Shown piece after piece: positions 48,476 through 57,160 of a DNA stretch of 64,000 nt. Made by a program: the position numbers and the translations under genes. Within the stretch, counting starts at the first letter, position 1. Each line of letters opens with the position of its first letter. A model generated the notes under the pieces. The model ran no database searches. It saw only the letters and a list, made by a program, of their open reading frames with translations, and had not been told where the DNA came from. Source of the DNA: Acidobacteriaceae bacterium (lineage in GTDB: Bacteria > Acidobacteriota > Terriglobia > Terriglobales > Acidobacteriaceae); contig PLHW01000053.1 of the NCBI GenBank assembly GCA_003139095.1, positions 1 through 64,000 of the forward strand, read 5' to 3'.

Positions 48476-49771
48476 CTAAACCTCTAAACGTGATTCGAAG
48501 AGGGCGGGATTCAGACGACATCCAGCAGTGGCGAGGCGCTCGGCGAAGTGCGGGGCGAGGCCGGTACCATGGAAGGAGCCGCGCACGCGGCCGCTCTCGT
48601 CGACGCCGGTGCGCTCGAAAACGAAAACATCCTGCATGGTGATCATCTCGCCTTCCATGCCCGTAATTTCCGAGACAGTGAGAACCTTGCGCGAACCATC
48701 GGAGAGGCGCGCGATTTGAACGACTGCGTGAATGGCGTTCGCAACCTGCTGTCGAATGGCGCGCTCGGGGATATTGAGGTTGGCCATGGAAACCATGTTT
48801 TCGACGCGGTTGAGGGCGTCGCGGGGCGAGTTGGCGTGAACGGTAGTGAGCGAGCCCTCGTGGCCGGTATTCATGGCCTGAAGCATGTCGAAAGCCTCTT
48901 CGCCGCGCACCTCACCGACCACGATGCGGTCGGGACGCATACGAAGGCTGTTGATGACGAGTTGGCGCATGCGCACGGCGCCTTTGCCTTCGATATTGGG
49001 CGGACGGGTTTCGAGGCGGACGACGTGCTCCTGCTTCATTTGCAATTCGGCGGCGTCCTCAATGGTGACGATGCGCTCGGAATTAGGGATGAAGCCGGAG
49101 AGGACATTCAAGAGCGTGGTTTTACCGGCGCCGGTGCCGCCGGAGATGAGGAGATTGAGACGGCCCTTAACCATGGCAGAGAGCAATTCGAGCATCTGCT
49201 CGGTGAGGGTTTTGTTGTCGATCATGTTGCGCGCGGTAACGGGATCGCGGCCGAAGCGGCGAATGGAGAGGCAGGCGCCATCGAGCGCGAGCGGCGGAAT
49301 GATGGCGTTGACGCGCGAACCGTCCTGGAGGCGGGCGTCGACCATGGGGGAAGATTCGTCGACGCGGCGGCCAATGCGGGAGACGATGCGATCGATGATC
49401 TGCATCAGGTGCTGATTGTCTTTGAAGGAGAGGCCGGTCATTTCGAGCTTGCCGGCACGCTCCACGTATACGCGATCGAAACGGTTGACGAGAATGTCGG
49501 AGACGCTGGGGTCTTTGAGCAGCGGTTCAAGAGGGCCGAGGCCGAAGATTTCGTCAAGGATTTCGCGGGAGAGGCGCTCGCGCTCAGCAAAGCTGAGGGG
49601 CACGGCCTCGCTGTTGACCGAGTTGCGGATGAGGACGAGGACTTCCTCGCGGGCGGCGTCGCCGGTGGTGCGGCCGAGTTTTTCGAGATCGAGGCGGTCG
49701 AGGATCTTGCGGTGCAGGTCGGCTTTGACCTGCTGGTATTCGCTGCGCTCGAAGGCTTGGAGGTTGGCCAT
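48476..49771 (-). CDS. tadA: Tad pilus assembly ATPase TadA/CpaF
   Basis: TadA hydrolyses ATP to drive Flp pilus assembly. The 431-residue secretion ATPase shows the N-terminal helical domain ([22 protein letters not shown]), [14 protein letters not shown], Walker [14 protein letters not shown], the Asp box [11 protein letters not shown], Walker [20 protein letters not shown] and the His box. The ATG at 49771 is chosen because it starts the conserved N-terminus; longer forms run into repeat DNA. There is no Shine-Dalgarno sequence; a GCTCGnn heptamer array ends eight bases before the start codon. Confidence 0.93.
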   Translation of the reverse strand: MANLQAFERSEYQQVKADLHRKILDRLDLEKLGRTTGDAAREEVLVLIRNSVNSEAVPLSFAERERLSREILDEIFGLGPLEPLLKDPSVSDILVNRFDRVYVERAGKLEMTGLSFKDNQHLMQIIDRIVSRIGRRVDESSPMVDARLQDGSRVNAIIPPLALDGACLSIRRFGRDPVTARNMIDNKTLTEQMLELLSAMVKGRLNLLISGGTGAGKTTLLNVLSGFIPNSERIVTIEDAAELQMKQEHVVRLETRPPNIEGKGAVRMRQLVINSLRMRPDRIVVGEVRGEEAFDMLQAMNTGHEGSLTTVHANSPRDALNRVENMVSMANLNIPERAIRQQVANAIHAVVQIARLSDGSRKVLTVSEITGMEGEMITMQDVFVFERTGVDESGRVRGSFHGTGLAPHFAERLATAGCRLNPALFESRLEV

Positions 49772-49778
49772 GGGTTTA

Positions 49779-49813
49779 GCTGGAAGCCGCGAGCGACGAG
49801 CCTGACGCTGACG
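49779..49813 (-). repeat. GCTCGnn heptamer array before tadA
   Basis: Five 7-base words (plus-strand GCTGGAA, GCCGCGA, GCGACGA, GCCTGAC, GCTGACG) abut the tadA start region. Read in the tadA direction they include GCTCGCGGCT, also present before pyrR and ahcY. Confidence 0.75.
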
Positions 49814-49996
49814 GCTTGACACTTATCGCAAATGTCTCCCTGCACAATATATCGCGTTGAGGGGAGCAACATAAGCTTACCAGTTCGGCGATGAGGAATT
49901 GGTGAACTTTGGTCATTTTGGGAGGGGCATTGCAGGAAGACCGGGGAAGACCGCGCCTTCGATTCTCCGGCTATTGGTCCGGGCAGGGAAAAGGGC

Positions 49997-50018
49997 GCGC
50001 GGACAGGAGTGTCCGCGC
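49997..50018. terminator. Hairpin downstream of cpaE
   Basis: GCGCGGACA and TGTCCGCGC form a perfect 9-bp stem with loop GGAG, 28 bases past the cpaE stop on the minus strand and followed there by CCCTTTTCCC. This could terminate cpaE transcription or be a REP-like element. Confidence 0.55.
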
Positions 50019-50045
50019 CACACAAGCCAGATCAGGCTCTGCGAA

Positions 50046-51218
50046 TCAGACCGTGCGGAAGAGGGACCAGGCGCTGCGCTTCATTTCCATGTCGTCTTTG
50101 GTCAGAAGCTTGGCGAGGGCGGTGAAGGAGCGGGAGATTTCTGTGTTTCCAGACTGCATGGGAGGAATGCCGCGGTCAATGGCGCTGGAAACGACGAAGT
50201 ACTGATTGGGAACGCGCCAGAGGACGGGCGCACCGATGGCGGCCTCGGTTTCGGATTCGTTGAAGCCGGCAATCTTGCGGTAACGATTGAGCACGATGGC
50301 AAAGCGATCGCGAGACCCGGTCTCGCCAAGATACTGTGCGACACGGCCCGCGCTCCACAAGGAGGCGACGTCGGCGTGAGCGACGAGCAGGATCTTTTCG
50401 GCGAGATTGGAAGCGAGGCGGGTGGCGCTGTCGAGGCGTGAGGAAGCGTCGACGACGACGTAGTGAAACGTGCCGACGATCATATCGAAGAGGCGGGCGT
50501 AATCGGAGGGAGAAGCGTCAACGGCCGAGGGAACCGACGGGCCGGCAAGGAGTTGCAGGCCGCGCTCATGGCGGGCCATGAAGCTATCGAGCAGGGAAGC
50601 GTCGAGGCGATGCAGATTCGTGAGCGCGTCGGAGATGCTGAAAGCGGGCTTAAGGTTCAGATGCAGGGCGCAGTGTCCGATATGTGCCAGATCGACCAGT
50701 GCAGTACTGGGATGAATGGACTGGAGGGCGAGAGCGAGATTGACGGCGACCGTGGTGGCGCCGTTGCCGCCTTTCGCATTGACGACGGTAAAGACTTTGC
50801 CGCGGGCGGATTCGCGTCCGGGTTTGCGGCGCGAGGCGGTGAGGCGAACAAAGGCCTCGAGGAGGTCGGTGGTGGTGGTGGGACGCTCGACGAATTCGCG
50901 GGCTCCAGCGCGCATTGCGCTGACGATAAGATGCGGCTGGGTCATCGCGCCGACCACGAAGATGGAGGTGGCGGGAATCTCCTGATGAAGCAGTTCGACG
51001 GTGCGCAGGGCGCTGGCGACTTGGTCGGCAGCGATGTCGATGAGAACTACGTCGGGAGCAAAGCCTTGCGTTCGCCGGAGGACGGGGTCGGTGGATGAAA
51101 GAGGCAGCGTAGAGTTGGCGCATACTGTATGGCCGACGCTGGTGCCATCGACGAGAGCCTGAAGGACGGCCCGCTGGTCGGCGTCGGTGGCGAAGATGGC
51201 TACGGAAAGTTCGGGCAT
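50046..51218 (-). CDS. cpaE: CpaE/TadZ-like pilus localisation ATPase
   Basis: The 390-residue protein has a receiver-like N-terminal domain (about 1-125, PDVVLIDIAAD and IFVVGAMTQPHLIVSAMRAGAREFVER) and a MinD/ParA-type ATPase domain with the deviant Walker A VVNAKGGNGATTVAVN. CpaE/TadZ places the pilus machine in the cell. The receiver part lacks a clear phospho-acceptor pocket. The start at 51218 is chosen because the conserved fold begins there; no ribosome-binding site is seen. It lies between cpaC and tadA, all on the minus strand. Confidence 0.9.
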   Translation of the reverse strand: MPELSVAIFATDADQRAVLQALVDGTSVGHTVCANSTLPLSSTDPVLRRTQGFAPDVVLIDIAADQVASALRTVELLHQEIPATSIFVVGAMTQPHLIVSAMRAGAREFVERPTTTTDLLEAFVRLTASRRKPGRESARGKVFTVVNAKGGNGATTVAVNLALALQSIHPSTALVDLAHIGHCALHLNLKPAFSISDALTNLHRLDASLLDSFMARHERGLQLLAGPSVPSAVDASPSDYARLFDMIVGTFHYVVVDASSRLDSATRLASNLAEKILLVAHADVASLWSAGRVAQYLGETGSRDRFAIVLNRYRKIAGFNESETEAAIGAPVLWRVPNQYFVVSSAIDRGIPPMQSGNTEISRSFTALAKLLTKDDMEMKRSAWSLFRTV

Positions 51219-51426
51219 GCCGTGGACTGCGGTGTTCTTGACGCTACGTTTTGACCCTAGTGCTACTACCCCTAAAGGCCATTCTATTACGACGAGTTTA
51301 TCGCAGGATGAAAAACTGTGGGGAATCACGGTTTACTCAGACGGGCAGGTTGCTGGGGCCAAGTTCGCGAGTGGACGCCAAAAACCTTCAGGGCTGAACC
51401 AGACTTTTGCGCCGGAAAACCTGGGA

Positions 51427-52956
51427 TTACTTCTTTATGGGGGACGGTTTCTTATCGAACTGATTTATATCCAGGGTGGGGACGGGCATGGCCGGGCCTT
51501 TGGGGAGTTCGCCGGTGGGCGAGATGCGACGGGCGGTACAGAGGACCATGAGTTCGGAGTTGTTTTTTTGCGCGCTCTTACTTTTGAAAAAATTGCCGAG
51601 GATGGGGATATCGCCGAGGCCGGGGATCTTGTTCGTGATGGTGGTCACGCGGTTATCGATGAGGCCCGCGATTACGAAGCTCTGGCCGTCCTGCAACTCG
51701 AACTCGGTATCGGCTTTGCGTGTGCTGAGCGCGGGAATCGTTGTTCCGGAGACAGTGACGGCATTGGAGTAATCCAGCGTGCTTACTTCGGGCGCGACGC
51801 GCAGATGAATGCTGCCATTCGGCTGAATGACGGGAGTGAACTTGAGGCGCACGCCAAATTCGCGGAACTGGATGGTGACGGTAGAAATCCCGGTTGTATT
51901 GGGCTGGACGACGGGGAAGGGGAATTCGCCGCCGGCAAGGAAGCTGGCCTCTTTACCGTTGAGCGCGACGAGATTGGGTTCGGCGAGGATTTCGAGCAGG
52001 CTTCTCTGCTGGAGGGCCTCGATGACTCCGCCAAGGTTCACCTGGGGATTGAAGAAGAAGATGTTGAGAAAGTTCGAAATGGTGGTGTTGGTGTTGATGC
52101 CGGAACCGGTGGAAGGCACGGTCGACGTGATGGTGCCATTGGTGATGCCGCCGAACTGGCCGGTGGTGATGCTGGACAGGGTATTGCCCGCGCCGGTGGA
52201 GAACATGTTAATGCCGAGCTGAGTGAGGGCGGTGCGGTCGACTTCGGCGAAGCGGACCTCGAGCAGAACTTCATCGGCGCCGACCGGACCAAAGGTGAGC
52301 ACGTTGACGACGTTCTTGGAGTAGGCGGACGCGAGAGCGCCGGCATGCTTGGCAACATCTTCGGTGGTGACGTGACCGGACAGGACGATGGCGGAGCGCG
52401 ATGGAGTGATGTCGATTTGCTCGTTGGGGAAGAGCTTATGAATTTCTTCGGAGGCAGCGGTGATGTCGACGTCGACGCGCAGGTCGAAACTGCGGGAGCG
52501 CTCGACTTCATCCCAGATAAGCAGAGAAGTTTCGCCGGGCGCGAGGCCGTTGACCAGAACTTGCGTGGGCGTGACGACGAGGGCATCGGCGACTGCGGGA
52601 TCGGTCACGGAGACGCGCTTGAGCCGCTCGGTGGTGTTAATCAGCAGAGACTTGCCAACCATGACGCGAAGCGGAGCGGCGCCGGGCTCTGCGGAATTGG
52701 GGGCCGCTGCCGTGGAGGCAGGGACTTGAGCCGGGGAATTGTCCTGCGGATCGGCGGTTGAGTCTTTTGCGTCCGAGATGGGCTGCGCGAGGGCGGGCAG
52801 AGACGTAAGGACGAGAGCGGCAATGAGGGCTAGAAACTGTAGAGATGCAAAGGCCAGCCGCAAGGCACGCGACGACGACTTGGAACAATGCGTGAAGTGG
52901 CTAGCGAGATCAGACGACAACAGCGGCGAGATCGATTCCCTGGAAGTAGGTTTCAT
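51427..52956 (-). CDS. cpaC: Outer-membrane secretin of the Tad pilus
   Basis: The 509-residue protein has a long basic n-region with a signal helix ending at LPALAQ, a Pro/Ala-rich linker, the pilus-secretin N-terminal domain (PLRVMVGKSLLINTTERLKR), a BON-like segment (SAIVLSGHVTTEDVAKHAG) and the secretin core with FGVRLKFTPVIQPNGSIHLRVAPEVS and GLGDIPILGNFFKS. It forms the channel for the Flp pilus. It starts one base after the cpaB stop; an ATG 18 bases earlier, overlapping cpaB, is an alternative start. The Thr/Gly-rich insert around 260-300 resembles the gate region of secretins. Confidence 0.92.
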   Translation of the reverse strand: MKPTSRESISPLLSSDLASHFTHCSKSSSRALRLAFASLQFLALIAALVLTSLPALAQPISDAKDSTADPQDNSPAQVPASTAAAPNSAEPGAAPLRVMVGKSLLINTTERLKRVSVTDPAVADALVVTPTQVLVNGLAPGETSLLIWDEVERSRSFDLRVDVDITAASEEIHKLFPNEQIDITPSRSAIVLSGHVTTEDVAKHAGALASAYSKNVVNVLTFGPVGADEVLLEVRFAEVDRTALTQLGINMFSTGAGNTLSSITTGQFGGITNGTITSTVPSTGSGINTNTTISNFLNIFFFNPQVNLGGVIEALQQRSLLEILAEPNLVALNGKEASFLAGGEFPFPVVQPNTTGISTVTIQFREFGVRLKFTPVIQPNGSIHLRVAPEVSTLDYSNAVTVSGTTIPALSTRKADTEFELQDGQSFVIAGLIDNRVTTITNKIPGLGDIPILGNFFKSKSAQKNNSELMVLCTARRISPTGELPKGPAMPVPTLDINQFDKKPSPIKK

Positions 52957-52957
52957 C

Positions 52958-53788
52958 CTAGAACTTCGTTTCATCCCGTTTGCTGCCACGAATCATTTCC
53001 ACCTGGTAAGGGGCTGGCGGAGCCGGAGGAGCGGCTTTCGCCACCAATTTATGAACTTTGGTTTTGGACTCGGCTGGGGCGAGCGGCCCGGGCGCGAGTG
53101 AACTGGCTCGGGTCGGCGCGATGGATTCCTTGCGGGTATCGAGCGGATTTCGAAGGGACAGTTGAATTCTTCCCTCCTGGGAAGCGAGGGTCAATTTTTG
53201 CGCGTCGTCGGGGGAGACGAGGAGCGTGATGACGGCGGCATTCTGCGTTTCGCCAGCGATGACGCGGTCGAGAAGGCTGCGGCCGACCGCGATCACGGCA
53301 ACGTTTTCGAGGACGGTGGTGGTCTGGTCCTCGTTGCCAGTGCCATGAATTCCCGTAGCCAGGATATCGACGCGGGTTCCGGGCTGAACGAAGCCGGCCA
53401 CTGACACGACATCGTTGACGCGCACGGAGACGGCGCGCATGCCCTGAGGAATCATGGAAGGCAGACCGGAGCCGGCGTCCTGAGCGGCAAGTTTGTCGGG
53501 GAGAACGAAATCACCTTTGCTGATGGGCAGAATGACGCCGCGCTCGCGAACCTGCGAGACTCGCGAAAATGCGCCGGGAGGAACGCTGGACTGCGGGAAT
53601 GCTGCGAGGCGGACGTCGTGATCGCTCAGCTTAGAGCCGATTTGAATGTCGCTGGCGGCGACGACGACCGAAACCATACGGTCGTTGCCTCCGGATCTGG
53701 CCTGGAGCTGGTTGAAGACGGTGTAACTGGCGAGCAGGCCAACCGCGAGAGCCAAGCCTCCGATCATCAACAGACGGCTTCGATTCAT
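52958..53788 (-). CDS. cpaB: Flp pilus assembly protein CpaB/RcpC
   Basis: The 276-residue protein has an N-terminal membrane helix (LLMIGGLALAVGLLASYTVF), an SAF domain (about 40-100: VVVAASDIQIGSKLSDHDVRL, ISKGDFVLPDKL) and the RcpC/CpaB domain (about 110-225: GMRAVSVRVNDVVSVAGFVQPGTRVDIL). It is thought to be periplasmic and to help the secretin. GGGAG precedes the ATG. The Pro/Ala/Lys-rich tail overlaps the control region of cpaC. Confidence 0.92.
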   Translation of the reverse strand: MNRSRLLMIGGLALAVGLLASYTVFNQLQARSGGNDRMVSVVVAASDIQIGSKLSDHDVRLAAFPQSSVPPGAFSRVSQVRERGVILPISKGDFVLPDKLAAQDAGSGLPSMIPQGMRAVSVRVNDVVSVAGFVQPGTRVDILATGIHGTGNEDQTTTVLENVAVIAVGRSLLDRVIAGETQNAAVITLLVSPDDAQKLTLASQEGRIQLSLRNPLDTRKESIAPTRASSLAPGPLAPAESKTKVHKLVAKAAPPAPPAPYQVEMIRGSKRDETKF

Positions 53789-53872
53789 TCCACTCCCTCT
53801 GCGAGGCGCGTACGATTGCGGCTATCGCGGCTGTTACAGCACAGGCGCGAATAGCGGCCGGACGGCCCGCGA

Positions 53873-54037
53873 CTACTGAATGGTGCTGGCGACCTCGGAA
53901 AACACGGTGTTTGCGTTCGTCCCAATGAGACGGACAGTGCCGATCACGATGACGAGGATCACGGCAAGCATGACTGCATACTCGGCGATGTCCTGTCCTT
54001 CTTCATTAAGCCACAAGTTTCTGATGAGGTTTGTCAT
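53873..54037 (-). CDS. flp: Flp-type pilin
   Basis: The 54-residue pilin has a short leader (residues 1-16, ending NEEG) and the Flp signature GQDIAEYAVML, so a Tad-type prepilin peptidase would cut after Gly and leave Glu at +5 and Tyr at +6. A hydrophobic helix follows (VILVIVIGTVRLI), then a short tail. AAGGAG lies eight bases before the ATG. It is the first gene of the minus-strand pilus half. No prepilin peptidase gene is in the window. Confidence 0.93.
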   Translation of the reverse strand: MTNLIRNLWLNEEGQDIAEYAVMLAVILVIVIGTVRLIGTNANTVFSEVASTIQ

Positions 54038-54117
54038 TATCAGTTCTCCTTCGAACTTATCCTGCAAACACGAAGTGCGCGCCGGGTCCCAGACAAACAG
54101 TCCCACAATCGCGAGAC

Positions 54118-54136
54118 GCCTACTGGATAAGTAGGC
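54118..54136. other. Hairpin upstream of flp
   Basis: GCCTAC and GTAGGC enclose seven bases, about 80 bases before the flp start. It may fall in the leader of the highly expressed pilin mRNA. Confidence 0.4.
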
Positions 54137-54281
54137 AACTTCGAAAGCGAGGATCGGGAGTTACGATCCTGGCGACGAAGAACCGATTCCAGTAGTGGCC
54201 ATTAGTTTCGCAGATTTGGGGTGCAACTAGTATACATTTTTTGCGGTTTCCCTAATTTGCACATTGGTTCCGGCGGCGCGG

Positions 54282-55730
54282 TCAACGGAGCGGTTCTCCC
54301 CTGATAAACACGATGGCCTGGCGGTCGCGGTAAGGCGAAACCCAGCGCGGGTCAAGAAGGAGGCCCTGGGCGAGGGCCGAACTGGGTGGGAGGAGGATGG
54401 TATCGACTTTCCAGTGGTCGAGGACGGATTGCCAACCATCGTGGAGCTGGGCGGTGGTGTCGACGGCTTGCCGAAGCAGGTCGTTACCGTAAAGATCGGC
54501 GCGGCCGTCCGCGAAGACGCGATACTCAGGGTTCAGTTTCCAGATGGCGTAGCCTCCCCAGTCGTAATAAGCGAATAAGCGCTCGGGCTCGTGGGCGGTT
54601 TCGAGAAATGAGACTGCCTTGGCGGGGAAGAGCGCGGATTCACGGGATGGCTGGTCGCGGGCAAGCGTGGTCCACCGGAGGAGGGCGAAGAGCACCAGAA
54701 ATGCGATGACGGCGGATTGGAAGAGAGGCGCGGTTTTCCTGGACACGGGGCGCGGCCACGCGGAGAACTCCTGGGACGAAGGGAGGGCCGCGGCGATTGT
54801 GGGAATTGCGAGCAGCACGAAAATCGGAATATGGCGAACGGCGTCAAGCGCTGCGAAAGTGACGAAGATTAGAGGGAGAAGGGTGCGCGCTTTGAGCGGA
54901 GAATGGGAGTATGCGACGGCGACAAAGAGGATCAGGAGTGTGAGCAGGAAGGGGAGATACAGCGCCTGGTGGAAATTCGGCGAGAACCACTCGACGATGT
55001 AGGAGCGCATTGCGCTGGAGCGAAGCGTAGCGAGCGGGTAACGGTAAAGCTGGGCGCCGCTCGGGTTGAGTGGAACCAGGGCGAGGCAGACGAGCGTGAT
55101 CGCGAGCACGCGCAGGATGATGGGTCGGGCATGGGACCAGGGAGTGGCACCGGCGGAGCCTTCGAAGACGAGACCAAGGGCGTAGAGAACGAGGAGCGCT
55201 GGGCCGAGGGCGAATCCGGCATGGAGGTTGAGCCACAGAAGAAAAAGCGGCGGGACCCAGAGAAGGAGGTGAGGCCGTCGCTCAGCGGATTCGAGGAGCC
55301 ACAGAAGGAGGCTGGCGAGCGTAAAGGTGAACATCTGAGGACGCGCGCCCCAGCTTGACGCCGAAGCCGCCGCGCCCAATACGGTGAGAGCAGCCGCCCA
55401 GTGCGGCTTTGCGGGACAGCGCAAGTAGAGCAGGAGGAATCCGGCGGTGGTGATGATCGAGGAAAACACGATCAGCGCTCCGGGCCCGGCGTGGCTCCAG
55501 AGTTCGTAGAAGATGATTCCGGACAACCACTCGTGCGAGACCCAGGGGCTCCCGCCGCGCGTGAAGGAAAAGGGATCGGTGTGGGGAACTCGACCGTTTT
55601 CGACGATCCATTGGCCGGTGCGCAGGTGCCACCAGAGATCGGGATCGGTTGCGCTGCGCGCGGTCATGGCCAGCAGACCAAAGAGCAAGACTGCGGCGAA
55701 GAGAACGCGCTTGCTGGCGAGGATGCGCAT
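54282..55730 (-). CDS. Polytopic membrane protein with DPDLWWHLRTG motif
   Basis: The 482-residue protein has about eleven membrane helices. After the first helix comes the loop DPDLWWHLRTGQWIVE and then HTDPFSFTRGGSPWVSHEWLS, with acidic and aromatic residues like those in the first periplasmic loop of lipid-linked glycosyltransferases (GT-C). The C-terminal soluble part is short. Related proteins occur in Acidobacteria and Planctomycetes without an assigned role. It points away from three GT87 genes and could add or move a glycan in the same pathway. The ATG at 55730 is taken; an ATG five codons upstream is an alternative. Confidence 0.7.
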   Translation of the reverse strand: MRILASKRVLFAAVLLFGLLAMTARSATDPDLWWHLRTGQWIVENGRVPHTDPFSFTRGGSPWVSHEWLSGIIFYELWSHAGPGALIVFSSIITTAGFLLLYLRCPAKPHWAAALTVLGAAASASSWGARPQMFTFTLASLLLWLLESAERRPHLLLWVPPLFLLWLNLHAGFALGPALLVLYALGLVFEGSAGATPWSHARPIILRVLAITLVCLALVPLNPSGAQLYRYPLATLRSSAMRSYIVEWFSPNFHQALYLPFLLTLLILFVAVAYSHSPLKARTLLPLIFVTFAALDAVRHIPIFVLLAIPTIAAALPSSQEFSAWPRPVSRKTAPLFQSAVIAFLVLFALLRWTTLARDQPSRESALFPAKAVSFLETAHEPERLFAYYDWGGYAIWKLNPEYRVFADGRADLYGNDLLRQAVDTTAQLHDGWQSVLDHWKVDTILLPPSSALAQGLLLDPRWVSPYRDRQAIVFIRGEPLR

Positions 55731-55822
55731 GGGGTTGACGCGCAATTATAGAAGCGGATGGGAGGCGCCGCGTTTGATTTGTTGGCTGCACGCTATAATC
55801 CTCCGTTGCTACAGGGGTGTCG

Positions 55823-57160
55823 ATGGCGGGCGAGGGACCTGCTGATTGCATGTGGCGAAGTGGCGAAAGGGCGCGCCGAATCGTGGTTTTAGCGGTGGCG
55901 CTGCTGCTCGCCGGCGGGATGGTTTATTACTACAACTGCGTCCTGATGCCCATCTGGGATAAGGAATCGCAATTGCCCAACGCCGGGCCGGGCAACCGGT
56001 CGGACCTATATCCAAGGTGGGTGGGTGCGCGCGAACTTCTCTGGCATCATCGCAATCCGTACAGCGCGGAGATCACGCGGGAGATTCAGCGTGGATTTTA
56101 TGGCCGAGAACTCGATCCCGCGAACCCAACGGGACCGACCGATCCGGAGGCGTTTGCCTATCCCGTATATGTCGTTTTTCTGCTTGCGCCTGTGCTGGGG
56201 TTTTCCTTCGATGCGGTGCGGCATGTTTACACGGGGGTGATGCTGGTTTTAACGGCGGCCAGCGTTCCGCTCTGGATGCGTAGTCTGCGCATCTCGCTTT
56301 CGCCAACGGCCGTGTGGGTCGCGATGGTTGCGGTTATGTCGAGCTATGCCGCGATTGATGGGCTGCATCTCGACCAACTCACGCTGCTGGTGGCATTTCT
56401 TGTCGCCGCATCGATGGCGGCGTTGGCGCGAGGCTGGCTCGCGCTGGCGGGCTTGCTGCTAGCGCTGGCTGCGATCAAGCCACAGCTGGTAATTCTGGTG
56501 GCAGTCTTTCTTTTGTTGTGGGCGGTAGGCGATTGGCGTTCGCGCAAGTGGTTTGCGATTGCCTTTGGCGGCACGATGGCGGCTCTGGTCGCGGGCTCGG
56601 AAGTCGTGTTGCCGGGGTGGCTTGGATTGTGGGTACGGGCAACGCATGAGTACGTGCGATCCCACAGGCCGTCACTGCTCGTCAACATGCTGGGGGTGCG
56701 GCCTGGGATGGTGGTCGCCGCCGTTGGAGTTTTGGTTTGCGGAGTGATGTTCTGGCGGGCGCGAAAAGAATCGGTTGGCTCGGATCGGTTCAACTTCGCA
56801 CTCGTGAGCGCGCTGGCGCTAACTCAGTTAGTAATTCCGAACGCGGGTGGAGGCGCATTTTATAACCACTTGTTGCTGATTCCTGCCGCGCTGTGGCTCT
56901 TTACTTCGGGGAAGATACTGGCCGGGCGAAGGCTGCTGACGCGCTTTACGTGGGCGATAGCTGTGGGAGTGTTAGCCGGCGCCTGGGTGCTGGCGTTGTT
57001 GGTGTCACTCGCCGCGTTGTTATTGCATCCCAGCTATCGGAGCGATGCTGCGCTGTCGGTGGGAGGTCCGGAACTGCTGGTGTACGACTTCCCTTTGGCG
57101 CTGGCGTTGTTCGTGCTGATTGCGGCGCCCGATGTGGGGCGCGCGGCGGCTTATGACTAA
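55823..57160 (+). CDS. GT87-family polyprenol-linked glycosyltransferase, copy 1
   Basis: The 445-residue GT-C type enzyme has about ten helices. The periplasmic loop 1 contains SDLYPRWVGARELLWHHRNPYS and DPEAFAYPVYVVFLLAP, the DUF2029/GT87 pattern where the acidic residue in the loop is the likely catalytic base. Such enzymes transfer mannose or arabinose from polyprenyl-phosphate donors in the periplasm. AGGGG lies five bases before the ATG at 55823. Its stop overlaps the start of the next GT87 gene by eight bases. Closely similar to copy 3. Confidence 0.82.
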   Translation: MAGEGPADCMWRSGERARRIVVLAVALLLAGGMVYYYNCVLMPIWDKESQLPNAGPGNRSDLYPRWVGARELLWHHRNPYSAEITREIQRGFYGRELDPANPTGPTDPEAFAYPVYVVFLLAPVLGFSFDAVRHVYTGVMLVLTAASVPLWMRSLRISLSPTAVWVAMVAVMSSYAAIDGLHLDQLTLLVAFLVAASMAALARGWLALAGLLLALAAIKPQLVILVAVFLLLWAVGDWRSRKWFAIAFGGTMAALVAGSEVVLPGWLGLWVRATHEYVRSHRPSLLVNMLGVRPGMVVAAVGVLVCGVMFWRARKESVGSDRFNFALVSALALTQLVIPNAGGGAFYNHLLLIPAALWLFTSGKILAGRRLLTRFTWAIAVGVLAGAWVLALLVSLAALLLHPSYRSDAALSVGGPELLVYDFPLALALFVLIAAPDVGRAAAYD

